From Antrodiella citrinella (Eukaryota; Basidiomycota; Agaricomycetes; Polyporales; Steccherinaceae), in the NCBI GenBank assembly GCA_004802725.1, contig SGPM01000014.1, positions 124,001-188,000 of the forward strand: a stretch of 64,000 nucleotides of DNA, in the 5' to 3' direction. Every line of letters begins with the position of its first letter. The stretch's first letter is position 1. The position numbers and the translations under genes were made by a program. Below are positions 48,132-61,150 of this stretch, one piece after another. The notes under the pieces were generated by a model, which made no database searches, was not told the origin of the DNA, and worked only from the letters and a program-made list of their open reading frames with translations.

Positions 48132-49150
48132 ATGCGCCTTGGGCACCCTTTTCATCAGATTTGTATTGTGCTCTCTAGATGATGGTAAGATCTGTACCTC
48201 TTGTCTTGATGAATTCATCTAGTTTCGACGTGGCCACTTTTCGTTGCAGATCTTATGCGGCCAGATAATGAGAGCACTGAAGGTACAAGTGGTACATAAG
48301 TATGATCGGAGCTGCATCATGATAGAGGATCAGGACGCGGGGCCAACGACACTCCTGGAAGAACGCGGAGCGACCAAACAGAGGACTTCTGTGTCGCTTA
48401 TGTATGATATCAAGTCAAAGGAATCTGTACGTGACGAATAAGTAGTGATTCGAAGGTCAGACGCCGCCACCTTGGACGTGAACGCGTGAACATGAGGTTC
48501 TCAAGGTACCGAAGGTCATACCCAATCCTCCATCAACGAGATGTAGTACCTTGAGAAGGCCAGTTCAGCTCTGGTCAGCCGCCTCCTTTCAATGGACCAA
48601 AGTTTCCGGAGCTCCCGCGTCGTGCAGGTTGCAGCGACGTCCTTGCTCCATCCCTGCGGCCTCACTGGGCCATCGTAGATGGTGCATGTGTTGATATGAG
48701 CTCAAAAAAAGTGGTGAAGAAGGGCCCGGCGATGACTACGCTTCGCTTAGCGGGGAAGTCATGCCGCCTCAAGGTGTGTAGCACCCCGAAAAGCTGCGCA
48801 CGCGCCCAAGGAATCCCCAAAGCTATATAAACGGACGCTGCAACTCATGGCGCAGGCCTCTCCCTGTCCCTGCGCTAAAAGGCTTGTACATCATAACACC
48901 CTCGAATTCCGTCCTTCACCAAAAAAACGACATCTTGCTAGCGCTAGAGCGTCACTCAGACGCATAAATACGCAGCGGGGTCCCCACACTCTCACTGTCA
49001 GAGTCCGCAGCATCATCGCTCACACTGCACACACGCAGATCCTACGCATTACACTGCCACCCCAATAAGTAGAGCTTGAGCTTCGTATGTTCTTGAACTG
49101 CGTCATACTTGAGTGGAACTCACTGACGCCACCCCTGCAGACCAATCGCA
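48132..49150. other. Intergenic region with TATA box before a small secreted protein gene
   Basis: No coding sequence supported up to 48800. GCTATATAAACGG at about 48822-48834 is a strong TATA box. The transcript would start near 48855 and have a 5' UTR of about 300 nt, perhaps with an intron, before the ATG at 49151. A competing short frame from 48847 (MAQASPCPCAKRL...) has no motif. Confidence 0.45.
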
Positions 49151-49351
49151 ATGCGAGTGCTCAACATCCTCACCTTCATGGCGGTATGCGCCTTCGGGCT
49201 CACACCCTGCGCGACTACACCAATAAACGCCACAGCACTCGCACCAGAGTTGCCACCATTACGTTCGACAGAACACCCCCTTGTGGTTGACGACGTAGCG
49301 AGTCACCATAAACCCCATCCCCGTCAGCGACGGGCACGAGCACATCCATGA
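49151..49351 (+). CDS. Candidate small secreted protein
   Basis: A 66-aa single-exon frame with a good signal peptide (MRVLNILTFMAVCAFGLTPC, Ala cleavage context after it). The mature part is about 45 aa, Pro/His/Arg-rich, and ends in a very basic tail (PHPRQRRARAHP). No CaaX end, so not a lipid-modified mating pheromone. It is downstream of the TATA box at 48825. I do not recognise it. It could be a small effector-like or cell-wall peptide, or a spurious frame; codon use is plausible but the length is short. Confidence 0.45.
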   Translation: MRVLNILTFMAVCAFGLTPCATTPINATALAPELPPLRSTEHPLVVDDVASHHKPHPRQRRARAHP

Positions 49352-49678
49352 TTCTTCACGATCACAAACGTTTTATATTCTGCACATAGACTTTCCTCAT
49401 AGACTTTGCGATGACGGACCATATTCAGCACAAAATAATCTTAAGACTTTTCGAACTTGTAGCTTACAGATGCTGGGACGCGCCCGGACTGCTGTACAAC
49501 TATCTTCATGGACTTCTGACGATATTGATGCTGGTCATGACAATGCGTAGGAACGAGTGAAACCTACGATTGAGTGAGCGTCACGAACAAGACTGAGCAA
49601 CAAAATTGGGGATCACAGGAAGTGATCTTGACGCACCATTTCAATAACATTGGTAATCTTTGGGGGTCATTCACACCC

Positions 49679-51422
49679 TCAGCGGACCACAAGAAATTGC
49701 TCGGGCAACTCCGGGTGCTCGTAAGGTGCTAATACCGGTTCCGTGACCAATTCACCGGAAGGCAAGGAATTGACCTGACGTTGGACCTGAAAAAAGGGCA
49801 TGTTTCGTGCTCAATAGACACGAAAAGGTATTCCGAATGAATACTCACCTGCCACACGCGTGTACTGAACCCAATCTGTCTGAGCTCTGACCCACTTTGC
49901 TTCACGAGAGCCACAATCCTCTCCGGTTTCACGAACGGAATATCGTCCGTGGATTCTATGGGCCTATTTATATGCAGGGATCGTAGGTTGCGCGTGAACT
50001 CAAGGCAAGGGCCAATATCGTCCTAGAAGGTCACGATGTAAACGAAGATCGTACCGTGACAGGCGTGAGTACTTACGATGTCATCAAGATCGACAACTAC
50101 AAACAACTCTTGTAGGTCTGAACAGCGTCGGCATATGTCCTCGATGGCAATCATGCTGATGTGTATTCTCTGCACTGAGAACCGCTTGAGTCGACGTCCG
50201 TGCGCAGAAACCAATTTCTCCACGAAACCATCCGTGAGAGCCCGTCCGACGTCGCCTCCTGCGGTAGAGATATGAAACATCTCTAGTGGGCACAATTCTA
50301 ACATGTCCAGCACATTTCCCATCCACGCTGGCAAGTCAGTGTGTTGATTGACTGTAAGCGTAACCGACCTCAAATTGTTCAGCGCGACCGAGTCACGACA
50401 ACGCTGACTGAACTCTGCCATATCCTGAAGTAGTAATTGAGCAAACGATATTTAGTCGATCAGACATGGAATGACATACGAAGGCAGGAGATAGTGCTTC
50501 AAGTCCCAAAGAGACAAGACCGCGTTTGGTTTTAGAAACCACTTCCCATAGGCCACTGTGTGTGACCTTTGTACAACCAAGCAGATGCAAGTGTTCCAAA
50601 TTGGACAAATGAGGAGCAACGATACCCAAGAGCTCGTCGTTGATGCGAGGGGATGTCTTGAAAACAGGATCATCAACGAGGGAGTGTTACTTCGAAAACT
50701 CGACGGCTTGCCTGGCACAGAAAAGTCAAACGTTGAAGAGTTGCGCCGGTCTGTTCGAGCCATTGAGGTAATATTTCCACGACGGGTGCGCCAGGCATGA
50801 TCAAGCAGAGTTTCTGCAGACGATCAAACTTGGGTAGCGTCTTCGGGCTGTATTGCCATACGTTGTTGCCGTTGATCTCGAGGCTGGTGAACGACGGCAG
50901 CTGATACAACGCCTGGAGAATATCGTCCGACAGGGAGCCATCTCGAGTCCATGTGCAAGCACGAAGATTGCGACAATTCTGTATGCCTTGCAAACAGACT
51001 CGTAAGACCTCGTTGCGCTCTCCCAGAAGCAAAGCTCTCGGGAAGTCGCGTATCGCTGGATGCGAAACAAGGACAAGACATACTTCAATTGACATGCAGC
51101 TACAACTGAGTACTGAATATTCACTGAGCTCTTCAACAAATCTGGCAAGATCTGGGCTGGCAGCTAACGTCCGGAACAGCTTGACGAACTGTATCACTTG
51201 GGATCTTAGCTCCGCCGTGATAGTAACTGATGTGTTCAAACGCACCCTCGTCTTCACATTTGTATGCCATGCGTAGATGAAGACTCGACGATAGAGCTGT
51301 CCCACTGTAAAGTTGTAGAAGTCCTTACTGACCAGACAGGCCTGCGCAACGTGAGCGGGTCGAATGAGATGTTGCACAATCAGCGGTAGCAGGTCCATGG
51401 GCAGATCTAAGAACGAGACCAT
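49679..51422 (-). CDS. F-box/LRR-type protein with a GC-AG intron
   Basis: Likely SCF ubiquitin ligase substrate receptor. Exons (minus) 51422-50712, 50656-50480, 50424-50077, 50022-49849 and 49786-49679 give 505 aa. The F-box is N-terminal (LDLPMDLLPLIVQHLIRPAH, ACLVSKDFYNF). Degenerate LRRs follow, for example LPSFTSLEINGN, LSNLEHLHLLGCTKV and LNNLRSVTLTVNQH. The C-terminus reads PVLAPYEHPELPEQFLVVR. The first intron (50711-50657) begins GCAAGC instead of GT; the frame on both sides and the standard acceptor TTCAAG support a true GC-AG intron. The start codon region faces SPT5 (322 bp between ATGs). Different in sequence from the F-box gene at 28.8-30.4 kb; not a recent duplicate. Confidence 0.9.
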
Positions 51423-51744
51423 GATGCCTTATGTGAATAAGCATTCTACAAAACAAAAAAGTTCGAGCGGGAGTACTGCTGTAGCAGAGGCCAGTGACAA
51501 TGAATATCAGAAAGTCAAGACGGGTCGCTCAGGCTGATACTGTAGGAAAGTTCAATTATTTTGTCGAGCGATCAGTACCAATTCTAAGCTACGTAATTAT
51601 GTAGTTTGTCACAATCAATAAAAGTTATAAGCTATTATTATTGACTGAAATCAATATTATCCGGAGATGCGCGTCTACAGACGTGTTGCATCTTGTCTTC
51701 GGACTCTCATCTCGTTGTATTCTGATCCCAAACGTCCACTCTGC

Positions 51745-54700
51745 ATGATGGAGGATGACCGTGAGCCGGATAGTGGAGGATTTGGAGAAGAAGAGGAGGA
51801 AGTGGAAGAGGAGCAGGAGGTACAAAGGCCCAAGGGCAAGAAGGTCCAACGGAGGGATTACGACGAGGACGAGGACGAAGAAGAGGAAGAAGAAGAGGAA
51901 GAGGAAGATGCAGGTGAAGCAAGGGGTCGTAAACGTCCCAAGGTATGTTCACGCGCATTGCTGTACTGTGTTGTTTTCTTGACTCGCGCATTAGCACCGG
52001 CACAAACGTCCCGCTGTGAGCCGTTTCCTCGATGTGGAGGCCGAGGTAGAAGAGGATGAGGAAGAGGACGAAGATGATGAGGAGTACGGCAAGGGTAAGC
52101 CAATCCTCTCGCATTGTTGTATCGCGGCTAATGCGCTTCCACAGACGAGTTCATTGCTGACATTGGCGGTGAGGGCGACGACGACGATGTGGCGCGACGA
52201 GCTGCGGATCATGCTCGACTGGACCGACGAGAACGAGAACTAAATGACCAGGATCTGGCCAAAATCGCTGCGGACGTCAGCGAACGTTACCGCCGGACCG
52301 CTGTCCGTTACTCTGGGGACATGAATGAAATCCCTCAGAGACTGCTCATGCCCTCTGTGCACGATGCCAATCTTTGGCAAATCCGTGTCAGAGTAAGTCT
52401 TGCTAGGTTTTGCCATACAATACACCTCGATGCTCATATCTGTGTTATTTCAGCCGGGTAAAGAGCGCGATTTGGTTTTCAGTCTGATGCGGAAGGCTAT
52501 AGACCTGGAGTTCTCAGCTCGTCCACTTCAAATCCTATCGGCGTTCCAACGCGATTCGCTACCCGGGATGATCTACGTCGAAGCTCGCAGTGCGAAGCAG
52601 GTCAGCGACGCGTGCGCCGGTCTTGTCGGTATCTATCCAAGTAGAGGTATCATCCTTGTGCCGATCGAAGAAATGGCCAGTCTCTTGCAGATAAAGAAAC
52701 AGGATCTCACTGTCACTCCTGGAAGCTGGGTACGTATTCGCCGCGGCAAATATCAAGGAGACCTGGCCCAGGTCATGGATATCACGGAGAATGGCGAAGA
52801 GGTCGGACTCAAGTTCATTCCTCGCATTGATCTCAATCCTCGGGACGAAAATTCTGTCGATGGGAAAAAGCGCAAAAAGATTGGGGCTGGTCTTTCTTCG
52901 TTCTCCATGCGGCCTCCTGAACGGTTCTTCAACTACGAGGAAGTGGCCAAAGTGTACGGTCGAAAGGCGGTGTCGAAACGTAATCAGGTCTACGTCTTCC
53001 AGAACGATACTTACAAGGATGGCTTCATCGAGAAGGACTTCAAGTTGTCCGCTCTCCAACTTGATAACGTCAATCCCACTCTCGACGAGATTACTCAGTT
53101 CACACGCGGTCAGGACGGTACGGAGAATGAAAGCAATGTCGACTTGTCCATCATCGCCGAGGCATCACGGAAAGCTGCTGTCTCCGTCTTGCAGCCTGGT
53201 GATCACGTGGAAGTCTTTGAAGGCGAACAGGCTGGTGTCCATGGAACTGTTCATTCAATTGAACAAGACGTCGTCACAATACAACCGGTTGGTGTCGAGT
53301 TCGACGGTCAGCGCGTCCAGATTCCCGCCCGCAGTGTCCGGAAGAGATTCAAGCCCGGAGACCATGTGAAGGTCATGGCTGGTCAGAATGCAGATGAGAC
53401 GGGTCTGGTTGTCTCCGTGGTTGACAATGTGGTCACGTTCTTGTCAGATATGTCGCTTCAAGAGGTATAGTCTTATCTCTAGCATATACAATTCGATTCG
53501 CTCACTGGTGCAAATAGGTCTCTGTTTTCTCCAAAGATCTTCGGGAGGCTGCTGAGGTCGGAACCGGGACGAACATTATTGGCAATTACGAGCTGCATGA
53601 TCTGGTGCAATTAGAGTAAGTCGTGACTGCCACGATTCAACATTTCTATCCTGCTCACAAACGTGCAGTCAGCAAACCGTTGGTGTAATATTCAAGACGG
53701 ATCGAGACTCGTTCCGTGTGCTTGACCAGAACGGTCAGGTTCGTCTTGTACAACCGCACCAGATTTCCATGAGACGAGATTCACGCCGTGCGATCGCTAC
53801 TGACTCCGGGGGACACGAATTGCGTGCGGGCGACAACGTTAAAGAAGTTGACGGCGAAGTGAGTGCAGTCAATTCTGTGATCATGTTTCAGAGGTCTGAT
53901 CTGAATGGACGGAATACTACAGGCTCGCAAAGGACGGGTGCTACATACTCATCAGTCATTCTTCGCATTCTTGCACAATAGGGATTATGCCGAGAATGGA
54001 GGAGTTTTCGTGACTCGCGCTCGCTCGTTGGCTTCACAGGCTCCCAAGGGCAATATCCTTAAGCTTGGCGCTACTGACTTATCGAAGATGAATCCGTCTG
54101 CTGCTGGAGGAAGTATGGCCGCACCTAACATGGGACGAGGACCTCGTGACCGACATGTTGGGCTCACTGTTGTTATCATTCAAGGGACAACCAAAGGCTA
54201 TGTGGGGACTATCAAGGATACAAATGGGACGTTAGCCCGTGTGGAGCTACTCACTGGCCAAAAGGTCATCTCGATCGACAAGTCGAAACTGCGCAAGAAA
54301 AAGTTCGGTTTTGTGTTTAATCATTTGTTCATGCATGGACTAACGCTTCTGTGTAGCCCTGACGGCACGATTGAGCCGCTACCTTCATTCGGCACTATGG
54401 GTCCCCCCAAAGGCGGCGCACCTCATACTTCGAACCCGTACCAGATCGGAGGTAATCGTACTCCAGGTTGGGGCACAGGACGGACTCCCAATCCCTACGC
54501 TATGGATTCCTCCAGAACACCTGCTTGGACATCCTCTCGGACACCCAATCCATATGCAGGGGACGGTGGGAAGACCCCAGCATGGAATACATCAGCTCGT
54601 ACACCAAACCCTTACGCCGCCGACGGCGGGAAGACTCCTGCGTGGAGCGCTTCTTCCAGAACACCCAATCCGTACGCTGGCGCGGGCAATACAAACAATT

Positions 54701-55575
54701 GGGGGGGCGCCACCCCTGTACGACCAAATTGGGGCGGGGCGACGCCCGGGAGACCGACGAATGAGTCCCCGTCAACATCGTGGGGAGAGAGTAGACAGGC
54801 TAGTTGGGGTAACTCCGAAGCACCTTGGGTAGGTACTCATGCAATGCAAAGTTTCAGATCTTCTGACCTCTCCACAGAGTGGCGAATCAATAGGTGCTCC
54901 GACGCCTGCCTGGGCTGCCCCAACACCGGCATTCCCACCGACACCTGCCGCATACGGTGCACCAACACCAGCACCGTATGGTGCCCCCACACCGTACTAT
55001 GAGACACCGAGGGATGCGTTCAGGGACGGTGGAACCGTGCCACAAACTCCTGGCGCTCCGGGGGATTTCGGTCTCACTGACGTGGAGTCGGACGGTGCGT
55101 AAACCCTTAGCAAATTCTGCTGAGTATCATTGACCAGGTCACTTTAGAGGTGCCGGAGAAATGGCTTCTGGACTCAGTGGTCTCGTCGAAGAAGGGGATT
55201 CTCGCAGAGATCAAACGGACTTCAGATGGCCGCGACTGGCAAGAGGGAAAATACGACGGGGAGAAGGTCGTCGTGCGGTCTGTTCTCGACACTCGCGACA
55301 CCAATTTCTCATCCACCGCAGAGGTCAAATTCCTCAATCCTCATGTGCCGTACGAAAACCCAGTCATACCCGTGGAGTTCCTCTATCCTGTGGAACCTGA
55401 GCGGACAGGCGATGCGATCGTCGTCCTCGAAGATGGCCCGCACAAAGGTGAAGCTGGAAAAGTGCGGGAGGCCGACCCTGACTTGACTAAATGGGCCGTA
55501 TCTATCGCGAATACACACCTCATCGTCGAGATCAAAAGGCGCATGCTTGTGAAGCTCCATCTCCCGGCACCATAG
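51745..55575 (+). CDS. SPT5: Transcription elongation factor Spt5
   Basis: Spt5, with Spt4, forms DSIF, which clamps RNA polymerases on DNA during elongation; nuclear. Exons 51745-51942, 51995-52094, 52145-52392, 52454-53464, 53518-53615, 53669-53858, 53923-54302, 54357-54828, 54878-55094 and 55148-55575 give 1113 aa. Order: acidic N-terminus (long Glu/Asp runs), NGN domain (LWQIRVRPGKERDLVFSLMR; SAFQRDSLPGMIYVEA), several KOW domains (TPGSWVRIRRGKYQGDLAQV; QPGDHVEVFEGEQAGVHGTV; FKPGDHVKVMAGQNADETG), and a C-terminal repeat region with TPNPYA and TPAW-like units. A C-terminal KOW-like end follows (DAIVVLEDGPHKGEAGKV). An in-frame ATG also exists at 51667, but its extra codons lack the acidic character, so 51745 is preferred. 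Confidence 0.95.
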
Positions 55576-57423
55576 CCGTTTTAGTCTACTTATTACGGGT
55601 GTCCCTGCTCCCTCGCTCCTGTCTTGCCTCAGTCGCTCTTCATGCTGTCTTGTAAGCTTATCAGTTGAATACATTGTTTATTTCGTCAGGTCGCAGCTCC
55701 TACTCCGGCTATGGGATACCAGTCCGACGATCCGTTGTCTTCGATCATTACGCCAAGCCAACCTCATCACGTTTGTATCGGTGCAAGTTAGCTCAGGATG
55801 GGTTGCAGCTATACTGCGGCGTGTGATTCTTGATGGTCGAGTGAAAGCATCCGTGAGTACCTAACACTATCGCTACTCGGGCTGACAAGTATTTGAAGCT
55901 TAGGGTACTCTTGCTCAAACTGCTCGTGCGATTCGTCTAGAAGGAATGTCATTCAACCCAGAACAAGACGGTCACCCTTCCCTTTGGAGACGAAGACAAT
56001 CACGGATTTCTCATCGGCGCCAGAATCAACGGTAGCTTTTTCTTGCCATAACGGCAGGTGTGATGTCTTCGCAGGTTCTACAACGCAAGGGTTCTGTCCT
56101 CGCCGTTGATACAGTCGACACAAAAGGCAACTGTGGCGACTACTGAGCCTACCCACTTATTCACAGGCACACGTGGACATCAGTGGCCGAGGGCTGAACC
56201 GATATCACAAGTCGACGTGGGTTCTGCGGAAAATCTTTTGCTGTGCTACTATGGCTTTAACAGACACTATCTTACACGCTGATGCCGCGAGGCATCCAGA
56301 AGATCTCTATCATGTGCCATACCTAATTGCCATTTCACTATAGCTGCGAACGCACAGCAATGTTTCCCCTGGATCACTTCTTCAAGAGCTATATTCTTGC
56401 TAGCAGTTAGCTGCACACTAACAGATAGAACGAGTATTCGGGTGAACTTGCATTTATGACCGTTCTTGCTACGGTAAATGCTCATTTTACGTTTGCTGTA
56501 GTAGTTGACGTACTGACCCTGTCTTCAGTTTAGACTCTTCGCACAACACTCTATGCGCTCACCTATACATTCATTTGTACTAGTGCCCTGGCAGGGGAAG
56601 AAGAGATTCGCACTGCCAGTGGCACGTTCCAGCGATGTGCGCCCGACAGTCACAGTCACAGTCACTACTAAACAAACCGTGTCATCGGTTAGCATGGCGT
56701 CGCTAGCCTTCTAAGTGCAGAATTCTTAGAGTTTGCTTGCAGGTACGATTGCAGGCTTGAACGCAAACGCGCCACTCACCCCAATTTCCAGACGCTCACT
56801 TGGAAAAAATAGCATCATTCATCGTGCTCCTGTTCCTGCGCGGTTCTTTGACTCAGTATCTCGGATACCGCGCTGAACTTCCGCAGGCTTTACGAGACCA
56901 CTGGCTGTTATCTTGCTGAGACCTAGAGGGCCAGCATCCCGCATTCAGACGCGCAGAGCAGAATCCATTGCATTTTTTTGGGCCTACACGTGTTAGTCGA
57001 CTAGGTGATCACATCGGGCATTGTGGTACCTTGGGGATCTCTTTCCCCCGATGCATGTAGACTTGCAGTACCGAACACAGTTGAGAGTTTCCGATTTTGA
57101 TCGCTATCTGATACTAGACTAATTTTCGATCAGCATGCGCTCTCCCAGGTCTCCCGGCCGGATTTACTCCAGGATTTACCGTCGTAAATCGTTTCTTTGC
57201 ATTACGTCGGACAACAGAAACGAATGCTTCGCGTTGACCACGTTCAGATCAGTCTACCCGGGTGCATGCTGGTGCACGCCCCGGTATACTGTTATTGACG
57301 CCAGGAGATGTTTTTAACCAGCGTATGTTCTTCCCTTTGTACCAGGCGTATCCTCTGCGAGCAACCCTCCCCCCTCTCCATTCTTCATCTCTCTTCTCCC
57401 TTGTACATTCTATCTTTTCAGTC
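55576..57423. other. Long intergenic stretch before the terpene synthase
   Basis: No gene supported. A short repeat of CAGTCA (about 56646-56665) is present. Just upstream of the ATG at 57424 there is a CT-rich 5' UTR-like stretch (57360-57420). Confidence 0.5.
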
Positions 57424-59067
57424 ATGAATCTCGAGAAACTCCAGCCATTCCCTTCTCAGTTTGTTCTTCAAGACCTCACGAGCATCACGGGTACGGTCTT
57501 CAAGCTGAAGATCAACCCACTACAGGAAAAGGCGTATGAGTTCACTCGAGCTTGGTTTGTGAAGTGAGCGAAGATCTCCGCCGTTCTGTTTCTCAACTGA
57601 CCCTTGATATAGTCTAGGTGTATATTCGGAACCTAAACAAAGCAAATTTCTTTCGCACCGTTTCGATCTCTACGCGGGCCTGAGCTTCTCGGACGCCGAC
57701 CTCCAACATCTCGACACATGCATAGCTTTCTTCCTTTGGGCTTTCTCCGTAAGTTTCCACTTGCGTTGCGCGTGTAAAGTCTTATCTTACTCACACCGAT
57801 TCCTTAGTTCGATGATTTGTCGGACGAGGGAGAACTGCAATCGAAGCCGGAAAGGGTGCAAATTGGAGTAGACATCACCATGGGCGTCCTAAACCATCCC
57901 GACGCGCCTGCACCCCAATTCAAGTATGCTGCTATGTTGCACGAGTAAGTCTGTCGATTGTCTACTGAGCGTCAGGAATTTATTTCGTTCCGTCTCATAG
58001 CATCTGGAGGCGCTTCCGTGCCACTGCGAGTCCAGGTGCATGCAATAGGTAAGCCAAATCAAGCCCCGTCAAGCTCTCTACTTATCGATTCCCTTGTGTA
58101 GGTTCTACCGAGCCGTTGCCAGTTGGATGAAATCCCAGGTTGAGCAAGCTCAGCTGAGGTCGGACAACAGGACACCGTCTGTGGAAGAATTCATCCTGCT
58201 GAGGCGGCGTACTATTGGTGGAGAAATCGTTGAAGGTGCGCGTTTTATGTTCTATACATTGGACCAACTGCTTATCATTCTTCTCTGTCAGCTATGGTTG
58301 AATACTCGCTGGATCTCAAGATCCCCGAGTGGGTGTGGGACCATCCAATTCTGGTGGGCATGTCGCACGCGGTCATCGACGTCATGACCTGGCCAAATGT
58401 CAGTTTGGAATTCATCAACTGTAATTCATAGTACTGATTTCCGCTGTCTCAGGATCTGATCTCATTCAACGTCAGTCCTACTGTTATTGCTTTCACGACT
58501 CGTTACTCACACTTCTACGAATTGCAGAAGGAACAGTCGGACAATGATTATCAGAATCTGGTCGTCTGTGTCATGCTAGAACACAATACAGACCTCCAAG
58601 GCGCCGTCGATATCGTGACGAAGATGCTTGCTCAGCGAGTCGCTGATTACGCCAACCTCAAGAGTAGACTCCCCTCGTTCGGTCCCGAGATCGACGGCGA
58701 ACTCTCCCGCTACCTCACAGCGTTAGAGCAATACACGCAGGGGACCGTTGTCTGGTACTACGATTCTCCCCGTATGTTCTCCATATCCTCCTTCCATCCT
58801 CTACTCTCGCTCATTCTATCCACAGGTTACTTCCGTGGCATTGACCTCTCTAACAAGCACAACTTGCTTATCCCTGTATATCCACCTTCCACCGACGCCT
58901 CGCGTCCTTGGGCTGTAACTCGTCAGAAAGTCGTTGATCGGCTTGTGCTTCAAGTTCCTGTTGTTGTTCGCATTGCCCTCGCAATAATTGCTATCGTCAG
59001 TCTGTTACTCTGGCAATTTGTTGTACCATCTGCAACCCGACTCCACGTTGGTCCTCTCTCTCTATGA
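57424..59067 (+). CDS. Sesquiterpene synthase (class I terpene cyclase) with hydrophobic C-terminal tail
   Basis: Cyclises farnesyl diphosphate to a sesquiterpene using Mg2+. Exons 57424-57563, 57613-57748, 57808-57944, 58001-58048, 58102-58235, 58292-58398, 58453-58470, 58528-58771 and 58826-59067 give 401 aa. The aspartate-rich motif is in AFFLWAFSFDDLSDEGELQS. The NSE triad is N-D-LISFNKE, with the 18-nt exon 7 coding exactly DLISFN. The R-Y pair is in YYDSPRYFRGIDL. Normal fungal enzymes end soon after; here about 60 more residues follow, including a helix VVVRIALAIIAIVSLLLWQF that looks like a membrane anchor. A further open stretch after a TTTTAG acceptor near 59115 (TPLNEILSGATVDLPESAQR) could be a last exon, so the 3' end is uncertain. 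The product terpene cannot be predicted. Confidence 0.9.
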
Positions 59068-61150
59068 TGTCTTACGTCTTTATGTCTTTATGCCCCGAAC
59101 GTATTTGTATTTTAGAACTATAACGCCTCTGAATGAGATCTTGTCTGGCGCCACAGTAGATCTGCCGGAGTCTGCACAACGTCCACCTTTCACGGACCCT
59201 TCTGATCTCGATCTGTCTTTCCGTTCTTCATGAAAATCAGTAAACCGCCGAGCTCTTTACCATTCTGTGCAACAGTAATTTCTACGATTGTGGGAAATTA
59301 CGTAAGGCACACGCTCTGAAAAGTCGTGCAGTTCGTTCTTCTCTACTATGCCGCGAGTAACCAGAACTACTAGTAATACACGCACTGTGGCGTCACTGCA
59401 GTTTCTTTCTTCTCGTCTATCGTGCCGCGAACAATACTACCGGTCGGCTTGAGCCGCACTACGTTATCTTCTTGCAAGATGGTCGTCGCGAGTAATAGTA
59501 TGGCCGTACTATATGGCAACCCCGAGACTAATTTGGCGAAAGGCCTGAGGACGGCTTCTAACCTTGTCTTCTGACCAAGGCTTCGTCAGTGTGAGAAAAG
59601 AATCTCGCATATAGAGAGGATTCTCAAGAACTGACATAAGATGTCAGTTGTTTCCGACCGCGGATACTGGCAACAGCATTGAACGTGTTCGTGGAACAGC
59701 AGTATCCCCGAACAGGCATGTTTTTTTTCGTTCTTTTTCTCTTGTCAATGTTACATTCTCCCTCGTCATGTAGGTAGATCTAGTATGCACATGTCATGGC
59801 CAATGTCATGACCACAAAACATGTGGACGACCCACTGTTCCGTCATGATTTTGCAAAACATGGATTAGTCCCGATAGTTGTACCACCCACTGCACTATCG
59901 TTTCGACCCCGAGTTATGACGAAACTTTCCTATCTCTTTCTATTCAGACATCCTCAATTGATCACGCAGGTTGCATATTGGGTGTCCATCTCTGTGCACC
60001 CTTTGCGTCGCTGTCGACGCTCTCTCTCAAACACACAAAGCGATGTCGGTGTCGTAGTCGACTCGGACCACTCAAAACTGAAGTTGTGACCCCATGATGA
60101 GTGCATCTGTCCTTGTTTACTCCATTTGACGCGTCCAAAGGCTGGCCAGTAGTCGCATTTCTCTGCCGCGAATAAATTCAGGCTCACCAAGCTTTTAGTC
60201 TTGCAGGTTTGCTGAAAACCTCGTGCAGGTCTTGTGCCTTCATGAGGATCTCCCATCAAACACGCTGCAAACCAAGTCTCTCACTAGCCCAATCATTGAC
60301 AATGCCACCGCCTTTCTAGATCTGTAACCCCAAACGTACGGCAATTTCACCGATGCTTGCACGCTCTCGGGCTGGATCAATCCTTTGTACTTTGGAGGCG
60401 GAAAACGGCCTACAATCCCGCATGCTAAGCCCACCGATTTGAGTATCCACCACTGATCCATTGTGGCGCACGTTCCCACGTGAGTTGTAATCAATCGCAG
60501 TTCGGGTTCCGGAAGAACGGACCAGCGACCAGCGACCCGCCCCTCCGCTTGACGAGTCGTAATCGATGATCTAAAATCAAAGATAGGTTTTTGACCTGTC
60601 CAGCAATGACCAGCATCATGGCGTACAATGCGGCAAGATCAATGAGACGAACATGAGGCAACCCTTCCGACCCGTCTTACTGTAATAACCGGAATACGAG
60701 GGAACTGTTCATTCACTTCCTTTCTTCTCATACGGACGCCCGTCACCCGGGCAAAGAATCGAATGTAGATCCACTATAAATCCTCATCCATGTCAACCAC
60801 GACTTCCGCTTCGGAAGGAAGAAGTCGCCGATGACCGTAGCATTGGAGAACGACCCGGTATTCCGAGGATGGTAATAACATAGTACCAGCTAGTGAGTAA
60901 GTACAGGGCACCATGATGTCGATACAAGCAGGGTCGCACTGATGCAAAGGAGCACGACTAGTATACAGAACGGGGTGTGAAGTACAGACAGGAAAATATG
61001 AAAGTGAATCCGCGGTGTTCTGAGGATGATTCAAATATGGCGTGAAGTGAGGTAACTCGGTGAGCAGAGCGATGAAGCAAATATTGACAGTAAAACGAGA
61101 AGAGATACGACATACGATAACAGCATGATACAAGGGCACCGTCCTGCGAT
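59068..61150. other. Long intergenic stretch
   Basis: Besides the possible extra terpene synthase exon at 59116-59234, nothing coding is supported. A run of eight T lies at about 59720. Short frames at 59796-60089 and 60240-60494 have no motif. Confidence 0.45.

Noticed and set aside
51860..51915. Possible microsatellite of GAA/GAG/GAC
   Set aside because: It is the acidic N-terminal coding region of SPT5, expected for this protein.
52559..53059. 166-codon minus-strand frame
   Set aside because: Antisense shadow of the large SPT5 exon.
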